A stretch of DNA of 64,000 nt from Xanthomonas chitinilytica (GTDB lineage Bacteria > Pseudomonadota > Gammaproteobacteria > Xanthomonadales > Xanthomonadaceae): NCBI RefSeq assembly GCF_026107455.2, contig NZ_JAPCHY010000011.1:62001-126000 (forward strand). Direction: 5' to 3'. Numbering within the stretch: position 1 is the first letter of the stretch; every line of letters starts with the position of its first letter. Positions 1-8,296 of this stretch are shown one piece after another. Below the pieces are notes generated by a model. It was given only the letters and a program-made list of their open reading frames with translations. It searched no databases and was not told where the DNA came from. Position numbers and translations under genes: made by a program.

Positions 1-1063
1 AGATGCCGCGGTTGTCGTGGCTCTTCGGCAGGATCGCCATTTCGCCGAAGTCGAAATACACGTCCAGGTTGGGATCGGTCGGGTTCTGGATGTTGGCGCC
101 GGCGTAGCCGATGTTGCCGTTGGCGTCGACCACCACCTTGATGTACATCGGGCTGCCGACCGCGAACAGGATGCGCGCCGAGTTGAGCGGCGCGATGGTC
201 ACCGATGGCAGGTCGGACAGGCGATGGAAATAGTTGGTGTAGCCCTCGCCGTTCTTCACCAGCGCACCGTTGTCGGCGACCGACATCGGCACCTGCCGGC
301 CCTGCGCGTCGATCCAGACGAAGCGGTCGGTTTCCCAACTCTTGCCGATGATGGCCCAGTAGACGTCGCGGTCGCCCCACATGCCGCGGGTCTGATTGAC
401 GATGTTGAAGGTGGTCCTTTCGTTCCAGTCGCCACCGCCGCCGATGGCCTGCACCTTGAACGAGGACATCGCGTCGTTGAACCCGCGGGCGGCCAGGTTG
501 GGCTCGTCGCCGGTCACCGTGATCGAACCGCCGCCGTAGTCGATGTCGCGGAACAGCTGCACCTGCTGGCCGGCCTGCACCTTCAGCGACGAGGCCTTGT
601 CGTTCCACGCCGCCCCCACCCAGCTGGAGTCCGTATCGGCACAGAAACTGGCGCCGGCATAGTTGGCGTGTTCGTAGAAGCAGACCTTGCCCGTGCCCGG
701 ACCGCCACCATCGCCGCCGCCGGAGATGGTGTACGCGAACCACGGCGTGTCGTGGGCCGGCGTGCCGTTGTTGTAGGTGAACGAATAGGACAGCGACTGC
801 CCGGCAGACACCGGGGTCACGACCTGCTCGTGGCGGCCCAGCGCACCGTTGTAGGCCATGCGGAGATTCTGCTGGTCGCCGCCGGCAAGGACATAGTGGG
901 CGTCGACCCATTGCGTATCGACGTTCGACTTGAACCAGATCACGGCGGTATTGCCGGAGACATCGACTCCACGGCTGTAATCCGAAGACGATTGCGCGTA
1001 TGCGGCGAAGACCAGAAGCGTCAGCATCAACAGGCTGACCAACCTGAGATACATGCGTTGCAT
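1..1063 (-). CDS. Secreted GH64 beta-1,3-glucanase, N-terminal part (runs off window)
   Basis: Only the first 354 codons lie in the window. The ATG at 1063 has a GGAGGG ribosome site 7 nt upstream. Residues 1-24 form a signal peptide ending AYAQ. Residues about 26-112 look like a beta-1,3-glucan-binding CBM56 domain (SGNTAVIWFKSN, YSFTYNNGTPAHDTPWF). Residues about 127-205 form a beta/gamma-crystallin domain (VCFYEHANYAGASF, VQLFRDIDYGGGS). From about residue 217 the start of a GH64 laminaripentaose-type catalytic domain is seen (FNIVNQTRGMWGDRDVYWAI). The expected role is cleavage of fungal or oomycete wall glucan outside the cell, as for secreted glucanases of Lysobacter. The catalytic Glu/Asp pair lies outside the window, so activity cannot be judged. 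Confidence 0.82.
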   Translation of the reverse strand, partial: MQRMYLRLVSLLMLTLLVFAAYAQSSSDYSRGVDVSGNTAVIWFKSNVDTQWVDAHYVLAGGDQQNLRMAYNGALGRHEQVVTPVSAGQSLSYSFTYNNGTPAHDTPWFAYTISGGGDGGGPGTGKVCFYEHANYAGASFCADTDSSWVGAAWNDKASSLKVQAGQQVQLFRDIDYGGGSITVTGDEPNLAARGFNDAMSSFKVQAIGGGGDWNERTTFNIVNQTRGMWGDRDVYWAIIGKSWETDRFVWIDAQGRQVPMSVADNGALVKNGEGYTNYFHRLSDLPSVTIAPLNSARILFAVGSPMYIKVVVDANGNIGYAGANIQNPTDPNLDVYFDFGEMAILPKSHDNRGI

Positions 1064-1560
1064 TGCCGTTCCCTCCAATAGATTGGTGGCGGCGCCAGCG
1101 ATCCGCCGGCGCATTTCGATGCCGTCCTTGCAGGAATCCCCCGATCCCGTAGAGCGCAGCGACCGTAGCACCGGGGGTACGGGGGAAACGTGACAGCGTT
1201 GTCAATTGCGAGCATCCGATGATCTGGAACCATGCAAGCGATTGAAATTCATGGACCTCCACAGGTCCCGGACGAGGAAGAAAAGAGACCGCCGCCGGCA
1301 TTCGCGGCGCCCCGGCATGTCAACGTGGTCATTCCCCGCGATCCGGGTGCGGCGGCACTTGCCCGCCCGGCGCTGGCGTGACGCCGGGACAGGAAGGCCG
1401 GCTGCGACGACACCGCCTTCGACCGCATGCGACAAAGATCCGATGCTTCACCGGAGCGGCCGGCTCCCCGGCGGTCGCGAACTTTCCGAACGGCAACAGC
1501 GCCCGGCCTGGCCCCTTTTGCGATCCGATAGACTGCGCTCCCCGGCATGGAAGGCTTGCA
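1064..1560. other. Divergent intergenic region between glucanase and DUF7832 gene
   Basis: 497 bases without a supported gene. It must carry the promoters of the two divergent genes. The only structure I see is a dyad TGACA-N4-TGTCA at 1191-1204, about 130 nt upstream of the glucanase start. Read as CGTGA-N6-TGTCA (1189-1204) it is a poor match to a Clp/CRP site, the regulator known to control secreted lytic enzymes in Lysobacter. No clear -35/-10 pair was found. Confidence 0.3.
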
Positions 1561-2754
1561 ATGGCGTACGACAGGATCGACTGGCATTCGGGTGGCGAAT
1601 ATCCGACGGACCTGCCGCCCGAGAATGGCGGCATCCATATCGGCATGTTCCTGGCCTGGGCGTTCGCGCACGGCATGGCCGGCGGGTTTCACCACGAAGA
1701 ATCGGCGCACTGGCTGGAACAGCTGCAACGACGCCGCATCACCGGCCTGGATTTCCTGCTGCAGGCCTGCGACGGCAAGTTCTGGGAAGACGACCTGGAC
1801 GACGAGGGCAATGCCTTCGCCATCGATTACTACCGGGCCGATTCGGCGTTCGCCCGGCAGCACGGCAGCTACCTGGACGACTACTGCGACGTGTTCAACC
1901 GCCATGCCGAGGCGAACGGTTTCGAATACGAGAGCACCTACCACGTCGAGAATACCTGGGAGAATTTCGACCGGATCGCTCCCGTGCTCGACCGGCGCCA
2001 TGCGCAATGGCAGGCGTGGCGCGAGCAGGAAGGCAACCGCGCGCTCGATCCCAAAGTCCAGTTCCAGCAGGCCTGCATTGCCGTCGGCGATTCGCTGTCG
2101 GCATGCGGCTTCAAGCCGAACAAGGATGGCACGACATGGAAGAAGACCGCCGCCGACCGCGATACCACGTTCGAAGTCGTCTTCGCAGCGGAACGCTACA
2201 ACACCCGCGCCAACGTGCGGGTGACGGTACACCTGCACATCACCAGCAAGAAACTCGGGCAGTGGCGGACGCAACGCACCGGCCGCAAGGAGGAAAGCGG
2301 CTACGTGCTGTCCGGCTCGCTGCGCCGGCCGCTCAAGGCCGCCAACGCCATCGTCTGGCAGGTGGCAGGCATCCAGAGAACCGAATCCCTGCGGGCGATG
2401 GCAGCCGCCATCGGACAGTACCTGCTGCCCGTAGTCGAACTGTTCGGCGAGCGCGAACGCGCACTGGAACAGCTGGCCGCCCAGGGCGGTGGCTTCACCG
2501 GCGTCTGCGATGCGGAATCCACGCCTCTGGCCTTCATGCTGTGTTTCGGCACCCAGGAGCAGGCCCAGCGTTTCTTCGCGCATTATTTCAACAGCCGTCC
2601 CGGCCCATGGCGCGGCAATATCCGCAAGACCTTCGCCCTTCTCCGGGAAGGCGGCGGGATGGACTGGGACCATCTCGCCTATTCCGGCGAACAGGACATC
2701 AAGTTGGCCTTCGCTCACGGGCTGGCACTGCCGGAAGACCTGGCAAGCCATTGA
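1561..2754 (+). CDS. DUF7832 domain protein, function unknown
   Basis: 397 residues, starting MAYDRIDWHSGGEYP, with GGAAGG 6 nt before the ATG. The first ~125 residues match my memory of DUF7832 (PPENGGIHIGMFLAWAF; acidic FWEDDLDDEGNAFAIDYY). The second half (from about residue 160, FQQACIAVGDSLSACGFKPN, then a beta-rich stretch FEVVFAAERYNTRANVRVTV) recalls DUF4304-type proteins; that resemblance is an impression. No signal peptide or membrane segment, so probably cytoplasmic. An open frame extends upstream to 1378, but only the 1561 start has a ribosome site and a family-like N-terminus. No toxin gene is adjacent. Confidence 0.75.
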   Translation: MAYDRIDWHSGGEYPTDLPPENGGIHIGMFLAWAFAHGMAGGFHHEESAHWLEQLQRRRITGLDFLLQACDGKFWEDDLDDEGNAFAIDYYRADSAFARQHGSYLDDYCDVFNRHAEANGFEYESTYHVENTWENFDRIAPVLDRRHAQWQAWREQEGNRALDPKVQFQQACIAVGDSLSACGFKPNKDGTTWKKTAADRDTTFEVVFAAERYNTRANVRVTVHLHITSKKLGQWRTQRTGRKEESGYVLSGSLRRPLKAANAIVWQVAGIQRTESLRAMAAAIGQYLLPVVELFGERERALEQLAAQGGGFTGVCDAESTPLAFMLCFGTQEQAQRFFAHYFNSRPGPWRGNIRKTFALLREGGGMDWDHLAYSGEQDIKLAFAHGLALPEDLASH

Positions 2755-2856
2755 TCGGCCGGGCGCGGCCTGCCCGCATTGCAAACAAGGCAACGTCGAT
2801 GCGGCGATGCCGGAACCGGACCGCGACACCCGATTGCCCGGGCGCAACCGGCCTGC

Positions 2857-3276
2857 TTATCGTCCGCGACCGGCAAGCGCAAAGTGCCCCGCCCCGATGA
2901 CAACCAGCAGCAATAGGCCGCCGACGATGGACAGGTTCTTCAGGAACCGGGTCATGCTCGCGGCCCGTTCGGCGCCTTCCATCGACCAGAACGGGTGGCC
3001 GAGCACGCCGGTGCCCAACACGAACAACACATACAGCAACGCCAGCGGCCGTACCCAGAGGCCCAGGACCAGCGCCAGCGCGACGAACAGCTCCATGGTC
3101 ACCGCAACCGCGGCGGCGACCTGCGGCAGCGGCGCATGCACCGACGCCATGTAGTCCACCGCGCCGTGGAAGCCGGTCAGCTTCGACCCGCCCGAGACCA
3201 TGAACAGCACCATCATCAGGATGCGGGCCAGCAGGATCAGTACGTCGCGGTTCCTTTCGATGAGGCTGTCGGGCAT
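2857..3276 (-). CDS. DoxX family membrane protein
   Basis: 139 residues starting MPDSLIERNRDVLILLARIL. Four hydrophobic segments at about 12-32, 48-72, 74-95 and 112-132, the usual DoxX layout, with the typical first segment (FMVSGGSKLTGF) and PLPQVAAAVAVTMELFVAL. DoxX proteins are small inner-membrane proteins linked to redox or thiol stress in some bacteria; the substrate here is unknown. A GGGAG sequence precedes the ATG at 3276. The frame is open further upstream but the family N-terminus fits this start. It converges with the DUF7832 gene. Confidence 0.85.
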   Translation of the reverse strand: MPDSLIERNRDVLILLARILMMVLFMVSGGSKLTGFHGAVDYMASVHAPLPQVAAAVAVTMELFVALALVLGLWVRPLALLYVLFVLGTGVLGHPFWSMEGAERAASMTRFLKNLSIVGGLLLLVVIGAGHFALAGRGR

Positions 3277-3481
3277 GGCGCCACTCCCGTTGGATTGCGC
3301 CGGCCGGGAAAACCGGCGGCGGCGCAAGACTGTGAAGGGACCAGCACGCGGGTCGTCCCGTCCGCTTCCCGTCCACACGGAAGCACCCGGGACAGCACGA
3401 TGGCAGCGCCATACCGCCGCCATGCCGGCGCCCGGCGATACCGGCACATGGGTACACTGGCCCGCAACGACGGGAGGTCTC

Positions 3482-3604
3482 ATGTACCGGTTTCTGGAGA
3501 CGTTGTTCGGCGGCAACATGATCGCGGGCACGCTCAAGGCCCTGCTCTGGGTGTTCGCCTATGTCGCCCTGCTGACCTGGCTCTGCATCGGCCCCGGGCA
3601 CTGA
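3482..3604 (+). CDS. Small single-pass membrane protein (40 aa)
   Basis: 40 codons: MYRFLETLFGGNMIAGTLKA, then a hydrophobic segment (LLWVFAYVALLTWLCI) and a short GPGH tail. A strong GGGAGG ribosome site lies 5 nt before the ATG. The layout is an amphipathic start plus one membrane helix. It may be a real small membrane protein; I do not recognise a family. It sits between the divergently transcribed DoxX gene and the convergent histidine kinase gene. Confidence 0.5.
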   Translation: MYRFLETLFGGNMIAGTLKALLWVFAYVALLTWLCIGPGH

Positions 3605-3667
3605 TCGCCGGACCCGCAGCCGGCAAGCCTGGCCCGGTTTCCGGGCACGCCGAACGTCGCCCGGCCC

Positions 3668-4816
3668 TTACGCGGGATCGGCCACCAGGTGGCGCGGAAG
3701 GTCGATCGTGAACACGCAACCGGACCCGGGGATGTTGCGGACGCTGAGCACCCCGTGGTTGGCTTCCACGCTGCGGCGCGAAATGGACAGCCCCAGGCCC
3801 AGGCCGCTGTGGTCGTCGCCTTCCTGCACGAAGGGCAGGAATATCCTCTCGGCGGTGCCCGCGGCAAGGCCGCCGCAATGGTCCTCCACGTCGATCAGGA
3901 TGCGGTCGGCCACGGCGTAGGCATTGAGCGTGACCTCGCTGTGCGGATGGGAGAACTTGAACGCGTTCTGCAGCAGGTTGCCTGTCGCCGAGAGCAGCAG
4001 GTCGCGGTCCACGTCGATGGCCAGCAGCGGGTCGACTTCGGACACCGTCAGCACGCAGCCCTTGACGTCCGCCTGCAGCGAGGCGGAAAGCTTGATCTCG
4101 GCGATGAAGTCCGCGAGCGAGTACAGGCGGTTCTGCACCGGAATGCCCGCGGTCATGCGGACCTCGGCAAGCGAGCGGTCTATCAGGTTGCCCAATCCGA
4201 CCAGGGCGCGATCCAGCACGCCACCGGTAGCGCCCGACAGGCCGACGTTGCCCTGCTTGATGATGGAGAGGGCAAGCGTCGCGATGCACAGCTGGTTCCT
4301 CAACTCATGGGCAAAGAAGCCCAATCGCTCGTTCAATGCGACCGCCTGCTTCGCGGCCAGGGCGAAGTCGTGCTGGTAGCCGAACTCGGTGACGGCGTTG
4401 GCGATGGCATTGTCCAGGCAGCGGTTGAGCGTCGTGAACTCGTCGATCTCGATGATTTCGCCGCGTTCGAAGGCCAGGTCGGAGATCGCCTGGCAAAGGT
4501 CGCCGTAGTCGTGGACCACCTCGTTGATGGTAAAGCCGTGCTGCAGCAGTTCCCTGCCATGCAAGGCGGCAGACTCGCTGATCTCGGACAGCTGCGGTTT
4601 TCCGCCGCCGCTCGGACCGGACACCTTGCGGCTGCGCTTCGGCTCCGGCGTCCTTTCGATTTCCAGCGTCCTGATGAGCTGGTCGAGAAAGACGCTCACG
4701 CCGAAATCCAGCTCTTCGCCCATGCTGCCGGAGGGCGACCGTTGGGCCACCTTCTCCCGGCAGCGAGCGATCAACTCGGCACGATTGTCGATGAGGAACC
4801 GATGCATCATCGTCAC
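3668..4816 (-). CDS. Cytoplasmic sensor histidine kinase, orphan
   Basis: 382 residues without membrane segments or signal peptide, so a soluble kinase. Residues 1-155 are a helical input region resembling RsbRD-type N-terminal domains (MHRFLIDNRAELIARCREKV; HGRELLQHGFTINEVVHDYG). The H-box is FFAHELRNQL with phospho-acceptor His170. The ATPase domain has an N-box (NLLQNAFKFSH), G1 (DHCGG) and G2 (GLGLGLSISRR). No response regulator or receiver domain is adjacent, so its partner is elsewhere. The signal is unknown. Confidence 0.85.
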   Translation of the reverse strand: MTMMHRFLIDNRAELIARCREKVAQRSPSGSMGEELDFGVSVFLDQLIRTLEIERTPEPKRSRKVSGPSGGGKPQLSEISESAALHGRELLQHGFTINEVVHDYGDLCQAISDLAFERGEIIEIDEFTTLNRCLDNAIANAVTEFGYQHDFALAAKQAVALNERLGFFAHELRNQLCIATLALSIIKQGNVGLSGATGGVLDRALVGLGNLIDRSLAEVRMTAGIPVQNRLYSLADFIAEIKLSASLQADVKGCVLTVSEVDPLLAIDVDRDLLLSATGNLLQNAFKFSHPHSEVTLNAYAVADRILIDVEDHCGGLAAGTAERIFLPFVQEGDDHSGLGLGLSISRRSVEANHGVLSVRNIPGSGCVFTIDLPRHLVADPA

Positions 4817-5267
4817 ACCATACGCGTCTTGTGCGTTGCCGGACGGGTTTGAACCGGGAAAGCCTGCCGTTCATCGGCTATCCCCTCCAATTCGCTCGCT
4901 GAACGGATCGATCGGCGCCCACGCTGGCGGCCCCCGGGCTCAGCTATTCCGCCCTCGGCGAGCGGGCCGCGCAGCTCGCACGCGAAGGCAAGGTGAAGGC
5001 GGCACTCGCCGAATTGCCGTCGGGCTGACCTTCAAAAGCCCGATCCTCGGCGAGGCGGGAAGCCGTCGCGCCCTGGCCGGGCTTCTCCCGGAGGCGTCGC
5101 GTCGTCGTTCCGGACCGGCCTTGATCTCCTGCCGCCAAACGACGGGCCCGCGGCGGTGGACCGGGGTCCGGCAACGCCACCGGTCGCTTCCAGCATCCGA
5201 CGATGAGGAATCGCCCGCGGCATGAGAGACTCCGTCCCACACAGTCAGGACGACGGCAGGGGGCCAG
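4817..5267. other. Intergenic region with a possible short gene remnant
   Basis: 451 bases between the divergent histidine kinase and the next plus-strand gene. At 4903-5028 a 41-codon plus-strand frame with no start codon ends in TGA and reads like a protein C-terminus (LSYSALGERAAQLAREGKVK, then AALAELPSG). It could be the eroded tail of a deleted gene, but no family is recognisable and chance cannot be excluded. Nothing else convincing. Confidence 0.25.
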
Positions 5268-6248
5268 ATGATCGTTCCGGAGTTCTGGGCGGAAGCCCGC
5301 AGGCAGGTACGGCACAAGCGGCGCAGCATCACGGTCCGCCGCTTCGGCTGGTCGGACGAAAGCGAAGCGGCGGCGCAGGCGCATGCCGAGGCGCGCGTGC
5401 AGGAGGCGCTGGACGCGATCCTGGCCGGCGGGCAACTGCGCCGGCGCGAGCAGCTCAGCAACTATGGCATCGAAGGCGTGCCCATCCGCGAGCAGATCGT
5501 GTCGCGTCACGGCGACGCGGTGATCACCCGCAACAGCTACGGCGCGCTGTGCCTGAACACTCCGGATGTGCTGTTCGGCGACATCGACTTCGAGTCCCGG
5601 CCCGAAGGATGCGTGCTGCCGTTCGCGGCCAACATCGCGTTCTGGGCTGCCATCACGGTCGTGGGCGGGCTGCAGTGGAACTGGCTGGTCGGCGCGATCC
5701 TGGCAACCGCATCGACGTGGGGGCTCAACGCATTGCTGCTGGCGCGAAAGCGCCGGGCCTTTGCCGACAAGGGCGGCGCCGAAGCCCGCGCATCGGCGCG
5801 GGTGCAGGCGTTCTCGTCCACTCATCCGGACTGGCACCTGCGCGTGTACCGGACTCCCGCCGGGCTGCGGATACTCGCCATGCACGACACGTTCTCCCCC
5901 CGGGACGAGGCAGTGGCGTCGTTCTTCAACGCGCTGCACGCCGACGCGCTGTACTCGAGGATGTGCAAGGTGCAAGGCTGCTTCCGTGCGCGGCTGACGG
6001 CCAAGCCATGGCGGGTCGGCATGCGTCGCCGCATCCGGCCACCGGTGGCGGCATGGTCGCGCGAGCAGGCGCAACGCCCGGACCGCCTGGCATGGATTGC
6101 CGACTACGAGCGCAAGGCGGAAGGATTCGCCGCCTGCCGCTACCTGCACTCGCTGGGCGACGAAAGCCGACGCCATCCCAGGGCCGAGGAGGTACGCGCA
6201 CTGCACGATGCCCTCACCCGCGCCGACTCCACGCTACCGCTCGCCTAG
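5268..6248 (+). CDS. Conserved hypothetical protein with two-helix membrane hairpin
   Basis: 326 residues, starting MIVPEFWAEARRQVRHKRRS, with a purine-rich AGGGGG before the ATG. Residues about 120-165 contain two hydrophobic segments (IAFWAAITVVGG; WLVGAILATASTWGLNALLL) followed by basic RKRR. The C-terminal half is soluble and carries a motif block (YRTPAGLRILAMHDTF; MCKVQGCFRARLTAKPWRVG) that I associate with a widespread uncharacterised family. No catalytic motif is recognised. Likely an inner-membrane protein with both domains in the cytoplasm. Function unknown. Confidence 0.65.
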   Translation: MIVPEFWAEARRQVRHKRRSITVRRFGWSDESEAAAQAHAEARVQEALDAILAGGQLRRREQLSNYGIEGVPIREQIVSRHGDAVITRNSYGALCLNTPDVLFGDIDFESRPEGCVLPFAANIAFWAAITVVGGLQWNWLVGAILATASTWGLNALLLARKRRAFADKGGAEARASARVQAFSSTHPDWHLRVYRTPAGLRILAMHDTFSPRDEAVASFFNALHADALYSRMCKVQGCFRARLTAKPWRVGMRRRIRPPVAAWSREQAQRPDRLAWIADYERKAEGFAACRYLHSLGDESRRHPRAEEVRALHDALTRADSTLPLA

Positions 6249-6324
6249 GAAACCGGCCCTGCGCCCGCGAAGCCCCATCCGGGATGCGCTAGCATGCCGG
6301 CCTTCTCCCGAGCCGACCTGCACC

Positions 6325-6714
6325 ATGCGCCTGCTGCCCGTCCTCGCCCTGCTCATCGCCTGCACCCGCCCCGCCCTGGCCGAAGGCGTGGAGGAAGTGC
6401 GGCCGCCATCGGACGACGCACTGGCGGACATCGCCAAGCCGGAAATGCTGCACATGTTCGCCCTGGGCAACCTGGTCGCCTCCAGCTGCAGCGGCCTGTC
6501 GCTGGAGAGCGGCGATGCGGCGTTGATCGCCGCCACCGGCCAGCGGCTGGCGGAACTGCTGCAGGTCGACAGCAATGCCTACCACCTCGCCTACCTGGAA
6601 CCGGCACTGCTGGAAATGGCCCTGCCCGACACCTGCGAGAAGTACGGCGAGGAAACCCGGGTGCTGGCGCAGCAGCTCAGGGCCATGGGCGGCGCCACCG
6701 GCTCCCGGCCCTGA
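6325..6714 (+). CDS. Small secreted protein, function unknown
   Basis: 129 residues with a signal peptide (MRLLPVLALLIACTRPALA, cut before EG). The mature part is helical with two cysteines (VASSCSGLSLESGD; LPDTCEKYGEE), probably one disulfide, implying a periplasmic location. The gene starts 76 nt after the preceding stop. No family recognised; the overall build (signal, cysteine pair, ~110-residue mature chain) resembles other small xanthomonad periplasmic proteins such as the partial one at 63749. Confidence 0.6.
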   Translation: MRLLPVLALLIACTRPALAEGVEEVRPPSDDALADIAKPEMLHMFALGNLVASSCSGLSLESGDAALIAATGQRLAELLQVDSNAYHLAYLEPALLEMALPDTCEKYGEETRVLAQQLRAMGGATGSRP

Positions 6715-6941
6715 GCGTCGCGGCACCGCGCGCTCGCACGCCTCAAGACGCGGCGCGACCCGGCCTGGCTGCGCTGTTTCCGGCCGCAACGACGCATTCG
6801 ATCGCCTGTTCTCCCACCTGACGCTTGCCGCGCCGGGCGAACCGGGTGCACCCGACCTTCGCGACCGCAACACCACGCCCGGCTCCCGGCACACAGGCAA
6901 CGCATGACCGCCGCCACCGCGTTCGGCTAGGCTTGTCGCCC

Positions 6942-7739
6942 ATGCCCGCAGACATTGCTCCCTTGAGAACCGTCCACGCCACCCGCTATGTCACGCCGCT
7001 GCGCGAAGGCGGGTCGCTGCCGGCGATCGTCGAGGCCGACGACGACGGCCTGTACGTGATGAAGTTCCGGGGCGCCGGCCAGGGACCGAAGGCCCTGGTG
7101 GCCGAGCTGATTTCCGGCGAACTGGCACGCCTGCTGGGCCTGCCGATGCCCGAGATCGTGTTCGCCGAACTCGACCGCGAGTTCGCCCGCACCGAGCCCG
7201 ACCCGGAGATCCAGGACCTCATCCGCGCCAGCGAGGGCCTCAACCTGGCCATCGACTACCTGCCCGGCGCGATCAACTACGACCCGGCGGCGATGCGCCC
7301 GGACCCGGCGCTGGCCTCGCGCATCGTCTGGTTCGACGCCTGCATCAGCAACGTCGACCGCACCACCCGCAACACCAACCTGATGGTCTGGCACCGCCAG
7401 CTCTACCTGATCGACCACGGTGCATCCTTGTACTTCCACCACGACTGGGCCACGGCCGCCGATGCCGCCGCCAAGCCTTTCGCGCTGATCCGCGACCACG
7501 TGCTGCTGCCGTTCGCCGACGACATCGCCGGCGCCGATGCCGAACTGTCCGCGCGGCTGGACGACGATGCCATCGACCGCATCGTCTCGCTGGTGCCGGA
7601 CGGCTGGCTGCCGCCCGACCCCACCCTGCCCAGCCCGGAGCTGCAGCGCCGCGCCTACGCCGACCACCTCAAGCAACGCCTGGCGCAGCGCCAGGTCTTC
7701 GTCCAGGAGGCCCTCCGTGCCCGCGCTGCATACCTATGA
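6942..7739 (+). CDS. HipA-like kinase (HipA_2 type)
   Basis: 265 residues. Resembles the HipA_2 kinase fold: Lys41 in VMKFRGAGQG would bind ATP; SGELARLLGLPMPE follows as in HipA. The catalytic block is ISNVDRTTRNTN (Asp139, Asn144/146) and LIDHGAS (metal Asp158). It is shorter than E. coli HipA (about 440 aa) and no HipB-like DNA-binding antitoxin is adjacent. Instead it overlaps a DUF3037 gene by 23 nt, a pairing common for this subfamily. Whether it is a toxin, and what it phosphorylates, is unknown. Confidence 0.8.
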   Translation: MPADIAPLRTVHATRYVTPLREGGSLPAIVEADDDGLYVMKFRGAGQGPKALVAELISGELARLLGLPMPEIVFAELDREFARTEPDPEIQDLIRASEGLNLAIDYLPGAINYDPAAMRPDPALASRIVWFDACISNVDRTTRNTNLMVWHRQLYLIDHGASLYFHHDWATAADAAAKPFALIRDHVLLPFADDIAGADAELSARLDDDAIDRIVSLVPDGWLPPDPTLPSPELQRRAYADHLKQRLAQRQVFVQEALRARAAYL

Positions 7740-8109
7740 CTACGCGGTCATCCGCGTGGTGCCGCGGGTGGAGCGCGAGGAATTCCTCAACGTCGGCGTG
7801 ATCGTCTCCTGCCCGGGCGCCGGCCACCTGGAGGCGCGCATCGAGCTGGACGAGGCGCGGCTGCGCGCCTTCGCGCCGTCGCTCGACATCGACGCGCTGC
7901 GCCCCTACCTCGATGCGATCGAAGCCGTCTGCCGCGGCGAAGCGGGCGCCGGCCCCATCGCCGCGCTGCCGCCACGCGTCCGCTTCCACTGGCTCACCGC
8001 CAAGCGCAGCTCGATCGTGCAGATATCGCCGGCGCATGTCGGCCGCACCCATCATCCGCAGCAGATCGTCGAACACCTGCTCGACCGCATGGTGCGGACG
8101 CCGCGCTGA
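7717..8109 (+). CDS. DUF3037 domain protein
   Basis: 130 residues. The GTG start at 7717 has AGGAGG 6 nt upstream, inside the end of the HipA-like gene, so the two are translationally coupled. The N-terminus has the DUF3037 signature (YDYAVIRVVPRVEREEFLNV, then GVIVSCP) and the end keeps the family's THHPQQIVEHLLDRMV. Function unknown; the overlap argues it acts together with the kinase, perhaps as partner or regulator (inference). Confidence 0.82.
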   Translation: MPALHTYDYAVIRVVPRVEREEFLNVGVIVSCPGAGHLEARIELDEARLRAFAPSLDIDALRPYLDAIEAVCRGEAGAGPIAALPPRVRFHWLTAKRSSIVQISPAHVGRTHHPQQIVEHLLDRMVRTPR

Positions 8110-8296
8110 CTGCGGGATTCCGGGGGACTGCGTCTCCGGCAGGCGTTCTCCGCCGGGATACCGGCGGAGGCCCGCGATACGAGCCGGCGGGTGCCGTTGC
8201 CCGATCCGGTCGCCGCATCCGCACGGCGACCGCGTTCCGCCCGCCTGTCGGCCGCCCCCCGGTCCGGGCGCTCCGCCACGCCCGGACTCCCACGCC

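Noticed and set aside
1189-1204. Clp/CRP site before the glucanase
   Set aside because: Only one half-site is near consensus; the same bases form a different dyad.
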